Shown here: positions 26,725 to 34,178 of the stretch, piece by piece
Position numbering within the stretch: position 1 is the first letter of the stretch
Layout of the letters: every line of letters starts with the position of its first letter
Source: Magnetococcales bacterium
GTDB lineage: Bacteria; Pseudomonadota; Magnetococcia; Magnetococcales; JADGCL01
DNA: 51,421 bases
Direction: 5' to 3'
Assembly (NCBI GenBank): GCA_015229005.1
Contig: JADGCL010000015.1
Location: forward strand, 1 to 51,421
Made by a program: the position numbers and the translations under genes
Notes under the pieces: model-generated
The model's database searches: none
What the model was told of the DNA's origin: nothing
The model's input: the letters and a program-made list of their open reading frames with translations, nothing else

Positions 26725-27828
26725 TCACTCGACGACGATGTTAGGGATCGTCGAGCCGGCATGGTAGTTCTGCGAAGCCACCCGGGCGGCGAGGTTGGCG
26801 GCGATCTCCCGGTAGATCCTGGACTGGGGATGATCCGGGTGGGTCAGGAGGATCGGTCGCCCGGCGTCGGCGTCGACGCGGATTTGCGGGTCGAGCGGGA
26901 TCTCGCCCAGGAAGAAGATGCCGGAATTTTCCGCCTCGCGGCGGGCGCCGCCGTGGTCGAAGATATTCTCGCGATGGCCGCAGCTGGGGCAGAGGTAATA
27001 GGACATGTTCTCGACGATCCCAAGGATGGGGACATCGACCTTGCGGAACATGTTGATGCCCTTCTTGACATCGGCCAGGGCCACGTCCTGGGGGGTGGAG
27101 ACGATGACGACACCGGTCAGGGGGACCTTCTGGGTCAAGGTGAGTTGGGCGTCACCGGTGCCCGGGGGCAGGTCGACCACAAGGTAGTCCAATTCGCCCC
27201 AGGCGATATCGCGCAACAACTGTTCGACCGCCATCCCGACCATTGGGCCGCGCCAGACCATGGGGGCATCTTCCGGCAGGAAGAGGCCGATGGAGATGGC
27301 CTTCAGGCCGTAGGCTTCCATGGGTGCGACCTGGGGGTTGTCGCCGTCGGGGGTCTCGGCTGCGACCGGTTTACCCTGGAGATTCAGGAGGCGCGGGAGG
27401 CTGGGCCCGTAGATGTCGGCGTCGAGGACGCCCACCGTTGCTCCGGTTTGCGACAGGGCGAGGGCCAGGTTGACGGCGGTCGTGGATTTGCCCACCCCCC
27501 CCTTGCCCGAGGCGACGGCAATGATGTTTTTGACTCCGGGCAGGAGGTTGCCGGCCTTCGGTCTGCCGCCTCCGGTCACCCGGGAGGAGAGCTTCACCGT
27601 TACCGCGGCGACCCCGTCGAGAGTGGCGACCACCTCTTCCGCCTGGGATTTCAGCTTTTCCTTGACCGGGCAGGCGGGAGTTGTCAGCTCAAGGGTGAAG
27701 GCAACCCGACCGGCGGTGTCGATCTCCAGATCCTTGATAAAGCCGAGCGACACGATGTCACGCCGAAGATCCGGGTCCATCACTCCCTTCAGTGCCTCCA
27801 GTACGGCGATATGACTCACATTTGCCAT
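26725..27828 (-). CDS. mrp: Iron-sulfur cluster carrier ATPase Mrp/ApbC
   Basis: 367 residues. I chose the ATG at 27828 (MANVSHIAV), with GGAG about 10 bases upstream; longer in-frame extensions have no site and run into the promoter. Residues 1-80 are a MIP18/DUF59 domain with the 'MDPDLRRDIVSLGFIKDL' motif and 'TTPACPVKEKL'. The ParA/MinD-type deviant Walker A GKGGVGKST is at 108-116, followed by 'DADIYGPSLPRLL'. 'VDLPPGTGDAQLT' lies near 219-230. The CxxC pair C280/C283 (YYLCPSCG) binds the bridging cluster in this family. It is a cytosolic carrier for [4Fe-4S] delivery. It lies next to, but divergent from, the Fe-S-rich rnf operon, which may need it. Confidence 0.95.
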   Translation of the reverse strand: MANVSHIAVLEALKGVMDPDLRRDIVSLGFIKDLEIDTAGRVAFTLELTTPACPVKEKLKSQAEEVVATLDGVAAVTVKLSSRVTGGGRPKAGNLLPGVKNIIAVASGKGGVGKSTTAVNLALALSQTGATVGVLDADIYGPSLPRLLNLQGKPVAAETPDGDNPQVAPMEAYGLKAISIGLFLPEDAPMVWRGPMVGMAVEQLLRDIAWGELDYLVVDLPPGTGDAQLTLTQKVPLTGVVIVSTPQDVALADVKKGINMFRKVDVPILGIVENMSYYLCPSCGHRENIFDHGGARREAENSGIFFLGEIPLDPQIRVDADAGRPILLTHPDHPQSRIYREIAANLAARVASQNYHAGSTIPNIVVE

Positions 27829-27890
27829 GACCCGCTCCGTCTCCTCTCCCGTCTGGTTCAGAACCAAACCTCTCCCGATCGTGAACCGAC

Positions 27891-27918
27891 AGCATAGTTC
27901 ACCCTTGGTCCGAGTCAA
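27891..27918 (-). promoter_or_regulatory. Sigma-70-like promoter of mrp
   Basis: Read on the minus strand: TTGACT (27918-27913), 16 bases, TATGCT (27896-27891). Against TTGACA/TATAAT this matches 5 of 6 and 4 of 6. It would start transcription about 57 bases before the chosen mrp start codon. The region is less GC-rich than its surroundings. By-eye call only. Confidence 0.45.
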
Positions 27919-28029
27919 GGAACCTGTCGATCCCGGGGTGGCGCCCGGCGGCAGGGTGGCGGCTTATTGATCGGAGTCCCGGTGGGGAAAGGGGAGGGTG
28001 AAAATCGAAAAGGGTGTGTATTTTTTCTC

Positions 28030-28058
28030 TTGCCACTGGAAAACAACTGCGCCATATT
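28030..28058 (+). promoter_or_regulatory. Candidate promoter of the rnf operon
   Basis: TTGCCA (28030-28035), 17 bases, CATATT (28053-28058): 5 of 6 and 4 of 6 matches to the sigma-70 consensus with ideal spacing, inside the most AT-rich stretch of this intergenic region. If used, the rnf transcript would carry a leader of about 480 bases containing the whole hairpin array. Promoters closer to rnfA cannot be excluded. Confidence 0.4.
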
Positions 28059-28186
28059 CCGCCTCGCCCCTCGGGGTGGAGTTCTGGTCTTTCCTGCCTC
28101 GCAAGCTGGTACCGGGATCGTTCCCTTTGGGCATCCTTGGTTTGTGGAGCGGGGGGGGCCGGTTAGTCCCGGTACCTCCCGGGCTT

Positions 28187-28511
28187 CTGGACAACCCTCC
28201 GGAATTTGCTCTCCTTGGGCTGACTCGGGTCTGGCGTTGACCCGGTGCGGCCCTTGTCGGTCCTCCCTCCGGACAACCCTCCGGTGTCGTTGTGGTGTTT
28301 CCTTCCGGACAACCCTCCGGGCACTGCTCTGGCTGGTCTCTTCCGGACATCCCTCCGGAACGCCGTTGTTCAGTGGCTTTTCCGGGTAGCCCCCCGGAAG
28401 TCGGTCCCGTGAATTGCATCCGGATAACCCCCCGGAACCCCAAGAAGCAGTCAACTCCCGGACAACCCTCCGGGAACCGAGGCAGGCGTGATCTCCCGGA
28501 CAACCCTCCGG
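28187..28511. repeat. Array of eight regularly spaced hairpin repeats upstream of rnfA
   Basis: The unit is CCGGACAACCCTCCGG, often extended to TTCCGGACAACCCTCCGGAA, in which TTCCGGA pairs with TCCGGAA around CAACCC. Copies start at 28187 (CTGG variant), 28269, 28305, 28343, 28382, 28420, 28458 and 28496. From the second copy on, the steps are 36, 38, 39, 38, 38 and 38 bases. Spacers of 20-23 bases are all different. Copy 5 (CCGGG...CCCGG) and copy 7 (TCCCGGA...TCCGGGA) change both arms together, keeping the pairing; copy 6 shifts the stem. A degenerate extra unit may lie at 28168-28183. Since 38 is not a multiple of three, the repeats cannot encode a repeated peptide. Possible roles: structured leader RNA, protein-binding array, or a REP-like element. 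It is not a CRISPR: the repeats are too short and no cas gene is present. Confidence 0.85.
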
Positions 28512-28547
28512 AAGCCTTAATCCTTTTTTTGTGGGACAGTGGCAGCC

Positions 28548-29126
28548 ATGACCGAATTTATCATGATTCTCATCAGTACCATCCTGGTCAATAATTTCGT
28601 CCTGTCGAAGTTTTTGGGGATTTGCCCCTTTCTTGGGGTCTCCAAGAAAGTCGAGACGGCCATCGGGATGTCCTATGCCGTGGTATTCGTCATCACCATG
28701 GCGGCCGTCATCTCCTGGCTTGTGGATACCTTTCTTCTTCGTCCCTTGGATCTTGGTTTCCTGGCGACGATCACTTTCATCCTGATCATTGCCTCGCTGG
28801 TGCAGTTCACGGAAATGGTGATCCACAAGACGAGCCCGACGCTTTATGCTTCCCTGGGCATCTTCCTGCCGTTGATCACGACGAACTGCTGCGTTTTGGC
28901 GGTGGCGCTCCTCAATGTCAAGAACGAGTACAATTTCCTGGAATCGGCGGTTTATGGGTTTGGGGCTTCTGCTGGATTCGGGCTCGTTCTGGTCCTCTTT
29001 GCCGGCATGCGGGAGCGTATCGATCTGGCGGATGTCCCGGTTCTCTTCAAGGGAGCGCCGATCTCTCTCGTCAGTGCGGGCCTTCTTTCTCTTGCCTTCA
29101 TGGGTTTCTCCGGCTTGGTTCGGTAG
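28548..29126 (+). CDS. rnfA: Rnf complex membrane subunit RnfA (RsxA)
   Basis: 192 residues from ATG 28548 (E. coli RsxA has 193); a GTG at 28539 is in frame but gives an unusual start. Six membrane helices are evident, with the family signatures '[20 protein letters not shown]', '[20 protein letters not shown]' and '[15 protein letters not shown]'. The Cys in 'GICPF' and 'TTNCC' correspond to the residues that hold the intramembrane Fe-S centre shared with RnfE. Rnf couples electron transfer between reduced ferredoxin and NAD to Na+ or H+ movement across the inner membrane. First gene of rnfABCDGE. The ribosome site is weak, which fits control in the long leader. Confidence 0.97.
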   Translation: MTEFIMILISTILVNNFVLSKFLGICPFLGVSKKVETAIGMSYAVVFVITMAAVISWLVDTFLLRPLDLGFLATITFILIIASLVQFTEMVIHKTSPTLYASLGIFLPLITTNCCVLAVALLNVKNEYNFLESAVYGFGASAGFGLVLVLFAGMRERIDLADVPVLFKGAPISLVSAGLLSLAFMGFSGLVR

Positions 29127-29180
29127 CGTCCCCCATGGTCTCTCCTATCGCGAGCGCTGTCCGCTGGTTGGATGGACCCG

Positions 29181-29297
29181 TCGGAATTGGATAATAATCG
29201 GAATTGCGGGTTCCCCCGACGGGGTCTCGTTATCCGGTATCGAAATTGAAAATAATCGGAATCGCGGGTTCCCCCGACGGGGTCTCGTGTTCCGGTG
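29181..29297 (+). repeat. 58-bp tandem duplication between rnfA and rnfB
   Basis: Two adjacent copies, about 29181-29239 and 29240-29297, share 'AATAATCGGAAT', 'CGCGGGTTCCCCCGACGGGG' and 'TCTCGT..TCCGGT' with a handful of substitutions and one 1-base gap. Each copy includes a small CCCC-GAC-GGGG palindrome. They fill most of the 191-base rnfA-rnfB gap, the largest inside this otherwise compact operon, and end about 8 bases before the rnfB ribosome site. It could be a processing or stability element for differential expression. The sequence reads through in one frame ahead of rnfB, but the better ribosome site lies after it. Confidence 0.75.
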
Positions 29298-29317
29298 TCA
29301 GCATTCGAGGAGCGCCC

Positions 29318-29857
29318 ATGATCGAAGCCGTGCTGAGCGTGAGTGGATTGGCCCTGGTTGCCGGTTTGGGCCTGGGATTTGCCGCCCGCAAGTTCCAGAT
29401 CGAAGCCAATCCGATCGTTGACAAACTGGAGCAGAGTCTGCCGTCAGCCAATTGCGGCAACTGCGGTTTCCCGGGTTGCCGCCCCTATGCAGATGCGATG
29501 GCCAGCGGCGGGGCTCCGATCAATCTCTGTCCCCCCGGTGGCAAGGCCACTATGGAGGCATTGGCAGCCATTCTTGGAGTTTCTCCTGTCGCTATGGAGG
29601 AGGAAGAGGGCCCCAAGGTCGCCTTTGTGGTCGAGGAGAACTGTATCGGTTGCACGGCTTGCATCAAGGCGTGCCCGGTGGATGCCATCATAGGTGCCAA
29701 CAAGCAGTCCCACACCGTGGTGACCGACATCTGCATCGGCTGCAAGGCCTGTGTCGAACCGTGTCCGGTGGATTGCATCGAAATGCGTCTGGTGCCCAAG
29801 ACCTTGTATAGCTGGTCCTGGGCGAAGCCGGGCGGAGAGCACGCCACCCTTCATTGA
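29318..29857 (+). CDS. rnfB: Rnf complex ferredoxin subunit RnfB
   Basis: 179 residues from ATG 29318, with CGAGGAG 6-12 bases upstream; an in-frame start at 29204 would lie in the tandem repeat. An N-terminal membrane helix (VLSVSGLALVAGLGLGFAA) is followed by an Fe-S domain with C46-GN-C49-GFPG-C54. Two ferredoxin motifs then follow: CIGCTACIKACPVDAI and CIGCKACVEPCPVDCI. RnfB is thought to be the entry or exit point for ferredoxin electrons. The protein is close to the short gammaproteobacterial form; it lacks the extra C-terminal ferredoxin repeats of clostridial RnfB. Confidence 0.97.
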   Translation: MIEAVLSVSGLALVAGLGLGFAARKFQIEANPIVDKLEQSLPSANCGNCGFPGCRPYADAMASGGAPINLCPPGGKATMEALAAILGVSPVAMEEEEGPKVAFVVEENCIGCTACIKACPVDAIIGANKQSHTVVTDICIGCKACVEPCPVDCIEMRLVPKTLYSWSWAKPGGEHATLH

Positions 29858-29897
29858 CGGCCCGAGGCAACTCAACTCAAGGTTACGGGATCCAATC

Positions 29898-31568
29898 ATG
29901 GGAATCGCTTTGTCTGTGTTGCGCCGTTTTCATGGGGGTGTCCACCCTCCGGAGAACAAGGCCATCTCCGCTGGGGCTGCCATCGAGGTCATGCCCCTGG
30001 CTAAGCGTTTGTTTGTTCCTCTGCACCAGCATTTCGGGGCGCCGTGCGAGGCGGTTGTTCAGACTGGTGAGAAGGTTCTGAAGGGGCAGATCCTGGGGCA
30101 GCCCCAGGGGTTCGTCTCCTCGCCGGTCCATGCGCCGACTTCCGGGACCGTGGTTTCCCTGGAGGAGTTTCCGGTGCATCACCCCTCCGGGTTGCCGATG
30201 CTCTGCGCCATTCTGGAGCCGGACGGCGAGGATCGGTGGCTTCCGGGCCTGAAGGGTTTGGAAGATCCGGAGAAGGCGGAGCCCGCCGCTATCCGTCGTC
30301 TGATCCAGGATGCCGGGATTGTCGGCCTTGGGGGTGCTACCTTCCCCAGCTTTATCAAGATGTCACCGCCCAAGGGCAAGGTGGCGGAGCTTCTTCTGAT
30401 CAACGGCGTCGAGTGCGAGCCCTATCTGACGTGCGATGCCCGCCTGATGGAGGAGCGTGCCGGGGGGATTGTCGAGGGCATTCGCATCATGCTCCGCGCC
30501 CTCCAGACCGGCGAATGTGTCATCGGCATCGAAGACAACAAGCCCGCTGCGGTCAAGGCGATGGAAGTGGCGGCAAAGGCCGATGGCGGGCGTATTCGGG
30601 TGGTGCGCCTGCCGGTCATGTACCCTCAGGGATCGGAAAAGCAGCTCATCGAGGTCGTGACCGGTCGCCAGGTTCCCTCTGGAGGTCTGCCCGTCGATGT
30701 GGGGGTCATCGTCCACAACGTCGGTACCGCCCTGGCCATTCGCGATGCGGTTCGTGAGGGCAAACCGTTGATCTCGCGTGTGGTCACGGTCAGTGGTCGC
30801 GGGATCCAGCGCCCGGCCAATCTGGAGGTTCGCATCGGTACCCCGGTCCAGGATCTCGTCGATCACTGCGGTGGGTTGAAGCCCGGTGTGGTCAAGCTGG
30901 TCTCGGGTGGGCCGATGATGGGGGTGGCGATTCATACCACCCGGGCGCCGGTGGTCAAGGGGACCTCGGGGATCCTCGCACTTCTGGCCGAGGAGGTGCC
31001 GGCGTCGCGGGAGCAGGGCTGCATTCGTTGTGGCCATTGCCTCCAGGCCTGCCCCATGAGCCTGATGCCCAACGAGATGGCTTGGCTTGCCCGCCACGAG
31101 CTTCTCGACAAGTTGGCCGAACACGATCTTTTCGACTGCATCGAGTGCGGTTCCTGCTCTTATGTCTGTCCGGCCTCCATTCCCCTGGTGCAATATTTCC
31201 GTTTTGGCAAATTTGCCATCCGCAATCGTGATCAGGAAAAGAAGAAGCAGGAGATCTCCAGGGCCCGGACCTTGGCCAAGGAGGCGCGGGTGGCCCGGGA
31301 ACAGGAGGAAAAGGAGCGCAAGAAGGCCGAAATGAAGGCCGGGATGGCGGCGAAGAAGAAGGCCCAGGTCGAGCAGGTTCCTGATCCCTCTGCTGTGCCT
31401 TCCGTGTCGGCGACCGCTCCCGCCGGGGAGGCGAAGTCGGCTTCCGTTGCCGCTGTGCCGGGGGGAGATGACAAGGCGGAGCGGGCTGCCAGGGCGGCCA
31501 AGTCCGCAGCGGCAGCCAAGGCCGCGAAGGCCGCGAAGGCTGCCAGGCAGGCCAAGGATGCGGAGTGA
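29898..31568 (+). CDS. rnfC: Rnf complex NADH-binding subunit RnfC
   Basis: 556 residues from ATG 29898, 40 bases after rnfB; the frame extends to 29751 only by overlapping rnfB. The N-terminal RnfC barrel-sandwich domain has 'HGGVHPPENK' and 'SPVHAPTSGTV'. The FMN/NADH-binding Rossmann-like domain carries 'GIVGLGGATFPSFIKM' and 'LLINGVECEPYLTCD'. An SLBB-like segment has 'VTVSGRGIQRPANLEVRIG'. Two [4Fe-4S] motifs lie at C375-C378-C381-C385 and C414-C417-C420-C424. The last 130 residues are a Lys/Ala/Glu-rich helical tail, ending in an 'AAKAAKAAKAARQAKDAE' run, like the Ala/Lys tail of E. coli RsxC but of unknown role. It exchanges electrons with NAD(H) on the cytoplasmic side. Confidence 0.97.
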   Translation: MGIALSVLRRFHGGVHPPENKAISAGAAIEVMPLAKRLFVPLHQHFGAPCEAVVQTGEKVLKGQILGQPQGFVSSPVHAPTSGTVVSLEEFPVHHPSGLPMLCAILEPDGEDRWLPGLKGLEDPEKAEPAAIRRLIQDAGIVGLGGATFPSFIKMSPPKGKVAELLLINGVECEPYLTCDARLMEERAGGIVEGIRIMLRALQTGECVIGIEDNKPAAVKAMEVAAKADGGRIRVVRLPVMYPQGSEKQLIEVVTGRQVPSGGLPVDVGVIVHNVGTALAIRDAVREGKPLISRVVTVSGRGIQRPANLEVRIGTPVQDLVDHCGGLKPGVVKLVSGGPMMGVAIHTTRAPVVKGTSGILALLAEEVPASREQGCIRCGHCLQACPMSLMPNEMAWLARHELLDKLAEHDLFDCIECGSCSYVCPASIPLVQYFRFGKFAIRNRDQEKKKQEISRARTLAKEARVAREQEEKERKKAEMKAGMAAKKKAQVEQVPDPSAVPSVSATAPAGEAKSASVAAVPGGDDKAERAARAAKSAAAAKAAKAAKAARQAKDAE

Positions 31569-31642
31569 ACGAGTCGGTTGCCGTGGCCGCTCTCTGGCCG
31601 GAGAGGGCTGACCACCAAGACATGGGATGACAGGAAGCCAAT

Positions 31643-32716
31643 ATGAACCAAGAAAAATGGGTTGTCGGAACCTCTCCACACGTCCACAGCGGCGACTCGG
31701 TTCCCCAGGTCATGCAGACCGTGATCTGGGCGTTGATGCCGGCGGCGGTGTTGTCGGTTCTGGTTTTCGGCTGGGCGGCACTCCTGGTCATGATCGTGAC
31801 GACCCTGAGTGCGGTCCTGACCGAAGAGGTGGTGACCCGCATGCGCGGGCGCTCTTCTGCCATCGGCGATCGTTCGGCCGCTTTGACCGGGTTGCTTCTC
31901 GCCATGACCCTGCCGCCGCATACCCCTTGGTGGGTCTGTGTCGTGGGTGGTGCCTTCGCCATTCTGATCGGCAAGCATCTCTACGGCGGCCTGGGCCATA
32001 ACCCCTTCAATCCGGCCCTCATCTCCCGCGTTTTTCTCCTGATATCGTTCCCGGTGGAGATGACCTATTGGCCGCATCCCACCCCTCTTTTCGGTGATTC
32101 GGGGCTCTCCCTTTCCCAGGCCTTCGGGGTGATTTTCGGTGGCCACTATCCGCCGGGGATGCTCGTGGACGCCATCACCGGGGCGACTCCCCTCGGGCAG
32201 TACCGCATCGAGGTGGGTTTGGGTAAGAGCGTTCAAGAGGCGCTGGGTGGGAGTTACGGGTTCGACTATTTCAAGGCGACCGGCGGGATGATCGGTGGTT
32301 CGCTGGGTGAAACCTCGGCGGTGCTCCTCCTCCTGGGGGGGTTCTACATGATGTACCGGAGGCTCTTTACCTGGCATGTGCCGGTTTCGATGCTGGTGGG
32401 TTGCCTGGCCCCGGCCACGATCTTCTACCTGGTGAATCCCGACCACTATCCCGATCCTTTCTTCCACCTGGTGACGGGCGGTCTGATCCTCGGGGCCTTC
32501 TTCATGGCGACCGACATGGTCACCTCACCGGTCACGGCCAGGGGGCAGCTCATCTTCGGGGCGTGTTGCGGTTTGCTGACCTACATCATCCGGACCTGGG
32601 GCGGGTATCCCGAAGGGGTCTCTTTCGCCATCGTCATCATGAACAGCGCCGTGCCACTGATCGACCAGTTTACGCGTCCGACGGTCTATGGCAAAGCCAA
32701 GAACTCGAAAAAGTAG
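31643..32716 (+). CDS. rnfD: Rnf complex flavin-binding membrane subunit RnfD
   Basis: 357 residues from ATG 31643, with AGGAAG 7 bases upstream. Multiple membrane helices of the NqrB/RnfD family are present, with signatures 'GDRSAALTGLLLAMTLPP', 'GGLGHNPFNPAL' and 'FFMATDMVTSPVT'. The covalent FMN site is 'DAITGATPL' (about residue 175-183), where a Thr in the S/TGAT motif carries the flavin through a phosphoester bond. It ends in 'VPLIDQFTRPTVYGK', the standard RnfD C-terminus. It passes electrons through the membrane together with RnfG. The gap after rnfC is 74 bases without a visible terminator. Confidence 0.97.
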   Translation: MNQEKWVVGTSPHVHSGDSVPQVMQTVIWALMPAAVLSVLVFGWAALLVMIVTTLSAVLTEEVVTRMRGRSSAIGDRSAALTGLLLAMTLPPHTPWWVCVVGGAFAILIGKHLYGGLGHNPFNPALISRVFLLISFPVEMTYWPHPTPLFGDSGLSLSQAFGVIFGGHYPPGMLVDAITGATPLGQYRIEVGLGKSVQEALGGSYGFDYFKATGGMIGGSLGETSAVLLLLGGFYMMYRRLFTWHVPVSMLVGCLAPATIFYLVNPDHYPDPFFHLVTGGLILGAFFMATDMVTSPVTARGQLIFGACCGLLTYIIRTWGGYPEGVSFAIVIMNSAVPLIDQFTRPTVYGKAKNSKK

Positions 32717-32727
32717 GGGGGCCGATC

Positions 32728-33387
32728 ATGTCGGATCTCGTCAAGATGGGCCTGATTCTCACGGTGGTGGGCGGGGTTGCCACCGGTTTCATGGCCGCGA
32801 CCGAGGAGTTTACCCGGGATCGCATCGCCGAGGCCAAGCGTCGACAGCTTCAGGAGGCTCTGGGCAAGGTGTTGCCTGAGGGTTTCGACAACCAGCCCGC
32901 GCAGGATGTGGTCAAGTTGACCGATGCCCGCCTCAACCGTTCCGGGAAGCCGGTCAACTTTTATGTCGCTCGCAAGGGTGGGGTCCCGCTGGGAAGCGCC
33001 TTTACGGTTACGGCCCCCGATGGTTACTCCGGGAATATCGACGTCCTGGTCGGGGTCAGCCAGGATGGGGTGATCAGCCGTATCGAGATCGTGGCCCACG
33101 CCGAAACCCCGGGACTGGGCGATAAGATGGTCAAGACCGATTGGCCGAAGTCCTTCGAGGGCAAGTCACTCGGCAACCCGGTCAAGTGGGGGGTCAAGAA
33201 GGACGGGGGGACCTTCGACCAGTTCGCCGGGGCGACCATCACCCCGCGTGCCGTCGTTGCGGCGGTTCATCGGGGGCTTGAGGTCTTTGCCGAGAGGCGG
33301 GGGGAGATCTTGGCGCCATCCACCACCAGTGGCGGTGAGGCGACCGCCGTATCCGGGGGCCCCGGCCAGGGAGGAGAGAAACCATGA
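32728..33387 (+). CDS. rnfG: Rnf complex flavoprotein subunit RnfG
   Basis: 219 residues from ATG 32728, 11 bases after rnfD, with AGGGGGG upstream. One N-terminal membrane helix (MGLILTVVGGVATGFMAAT) is followed by a periplasmic FMN-binding domain: 'SRIEIVAHAETPGLGDKM' and the covalent FMN site 'FAGATITPRAVV', where the family has SGATxT; here Ala replaces the first Ser but the attachment Thr is kept. The C-terminus is a short Gly/Thr-rich tail. It overlaps rnfE by four bases (ATGA), implying coupled translation. It relays electrons in the Rnf chain on the periplasmic side. Confidence 0.97.
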   Translation: MSDLVKMGLILTVVGGVATGFMAATEEFTRDRIAEAKRRQLQEALGKVLPEGFDNQPAQDVVKLTDARLNRSGKPVNFYVARKGGVPLGSAFTVTAPDGYSGNIDVLVGVSQDGVISRIEIVAHAETPGLGDKMVKTDWPKSFEGKSLGNPVKWGVKKDGGTFDQFAGATITPRAVVAAVHRGLEVFAERRGEILAPSTTSGGEATAVSGGPGQGGEKP

Positions 33388-34052
33388 GTGAGCTTGCTTC
33401 GAAGAAGGTCGTCCTGGATGGCCTGTGGTATAACAATGGTGTCTTGGTGCAGATGTTGGGGATGTGTCCGACCCTGGCGGTGAGTACCAATGCCGAAAAT
33501 GGTATCGGCATGGGGTTGGCGACGACCGGGGTCCTCCTGGGATCGAACGTCATCGTATCTGTGATTCGCAAGGTGATCCCTCAGGATGTGCGGATTCCCG
33601 CCTACATCATCGTCATCGCGGCCTTCGTGACGATCGTCGATTTGTTGATGAACGCCTTCTTCCTGGAACTTCACAAGACTCTGGGGATCTTCATTCCCCT
33701 GATTGTGGTCAACTGCATCATCCTGGGCCGGGCCGAGGCTTTTGCCTCCAAGAACGGGGTCTTCCACGCCATGCTGGATGGCATTTCCACCGGCGTCGGT
33801 TTCACTTTGGCTCTGGTGGTGCTGGGGTCGGTTCGCGAAATTCTTGGGGCGGGTCAATGGTGGGGGATGGACGTGATGGGGGCCTCCTTTCATCCGGCCA
33901 TCAGCATGATCCTGCCCCCGGGGGCGTTCATCGCCCTGGGTTTCATCATGGCCGGGACCAAGGGGATCAACCTGCGGATCGAGGCTGCGGCGGCGGCCAA
34001 GGCCAAGGAGTCGCCTGCGGCGCCCGCAGGCGCGGAGCCGAGCCCAGCCTGA
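33384..34052 (+). CDS. rnfE: Rnf complex membrane subunit RnfE
   Basis: 222 residues from ATG 33384, overlapping rnfG by ATGA, with GGAGAG 6 bases upstream. Six membrane helices as in RnfA, its paralogue and partner. Signatures are 'NNGVLVQMLGMCPTLAVS', 'ALGFIMAG' and 'LGIFIPLIVVNCIILGRAEA', with the two Cys that, with those of RnfA, hold the intramembrane Fe-S centre. The C-terminal 25 residues are an Ala/Lys/Pro-rich tail. It is the last gene of the operon and is followed by a strong hairpin at 34071-34103. Confidence 0.97.
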   Translation: MSELASKKVVLDGLWYNNGVLVQMLGMCPTLAVSTNAENGIGMGLATTGVLLGSNVIVSVIRKVIPQDVRIPAYIIVIAAFVTIVDLLMNAFFLELHKTLGIFIPLIVVNCIILGRAEAFASKNGVFHAMLDGISTGVGFTLALVVLGSVREILGAGQWWGMDVMGASFHPAISMILPPGAFIALGFIMAGTKGINLRIEAAAAAKAKESPAAPAGAEPSPA

Positions 34053-34070
34053 TTTCCCGTTCTTTGCGAA

Positions 34071-34103
34071 GTGGAGCCTGTCGTGTTCTGCGACAGGCTC
34101 CAC
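34071..34103. terminator. Bidirectional terminator between rnfE and the sugar cluster
   Basis: GTGGAGCCTGTCG (34071-34083) pairs perfectly over 13 bases with CGACAGGCTCCAC (34091-34103) around TGTTCTG. A T4 run follows at 34111-34114 on the plus strand. It ends rnfE 19 bases downstream of its stop. It also lies past the end of the convergent glycosyltransferase gene (stop at 34179), so it can serve both operons. Confidence 0.75.
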
Positions 34104-34178
34104 GGATCCGTTTTCCCTTCATGGTGGTGGGGGCGGCTCCAGTTTGCTGCACTGCTCTCCGCTTGTTTCCCCTTCGAG

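Larger units (their letters stand above)
27829..28547. other. 719-base intergenic region between divergent mrp and rnfA
   Basis: No convincing gene is present. It holds, from left to right, a minus-strand promoter for mrp, a plus-strand promoter candidate at 28030-28058, a G-rich stretch around 28150, and the eight-unit hairpin array at 28187-28511. A T7 run (28524-28530) then lies 18 bases before rnfA. Open frames on either strand here are made of the repeats read in changing frames and are not supported as proteins. Confidence 0.7.

Noticed and set aside
26263-27897. 544-codon plus-strand frame opposite mrp
   Set aside because: It overlaps fliC and runs antisense through the well-supported mrp gene; its composition is typical of a shadow frame.
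28187-28511. CRISPR array
   Set aside because: Repeats are only 16-20 bases and spacers 20-23 bases, repeats vary between copies, and no cas gene is in the window.
27915-28826. Minus-strand frame with repeated 'EGCPE' peptides
   Set aside because: It is the hairpin array and the rnfA gene read backwards; the 38-base period shifts frame from copy to copy.
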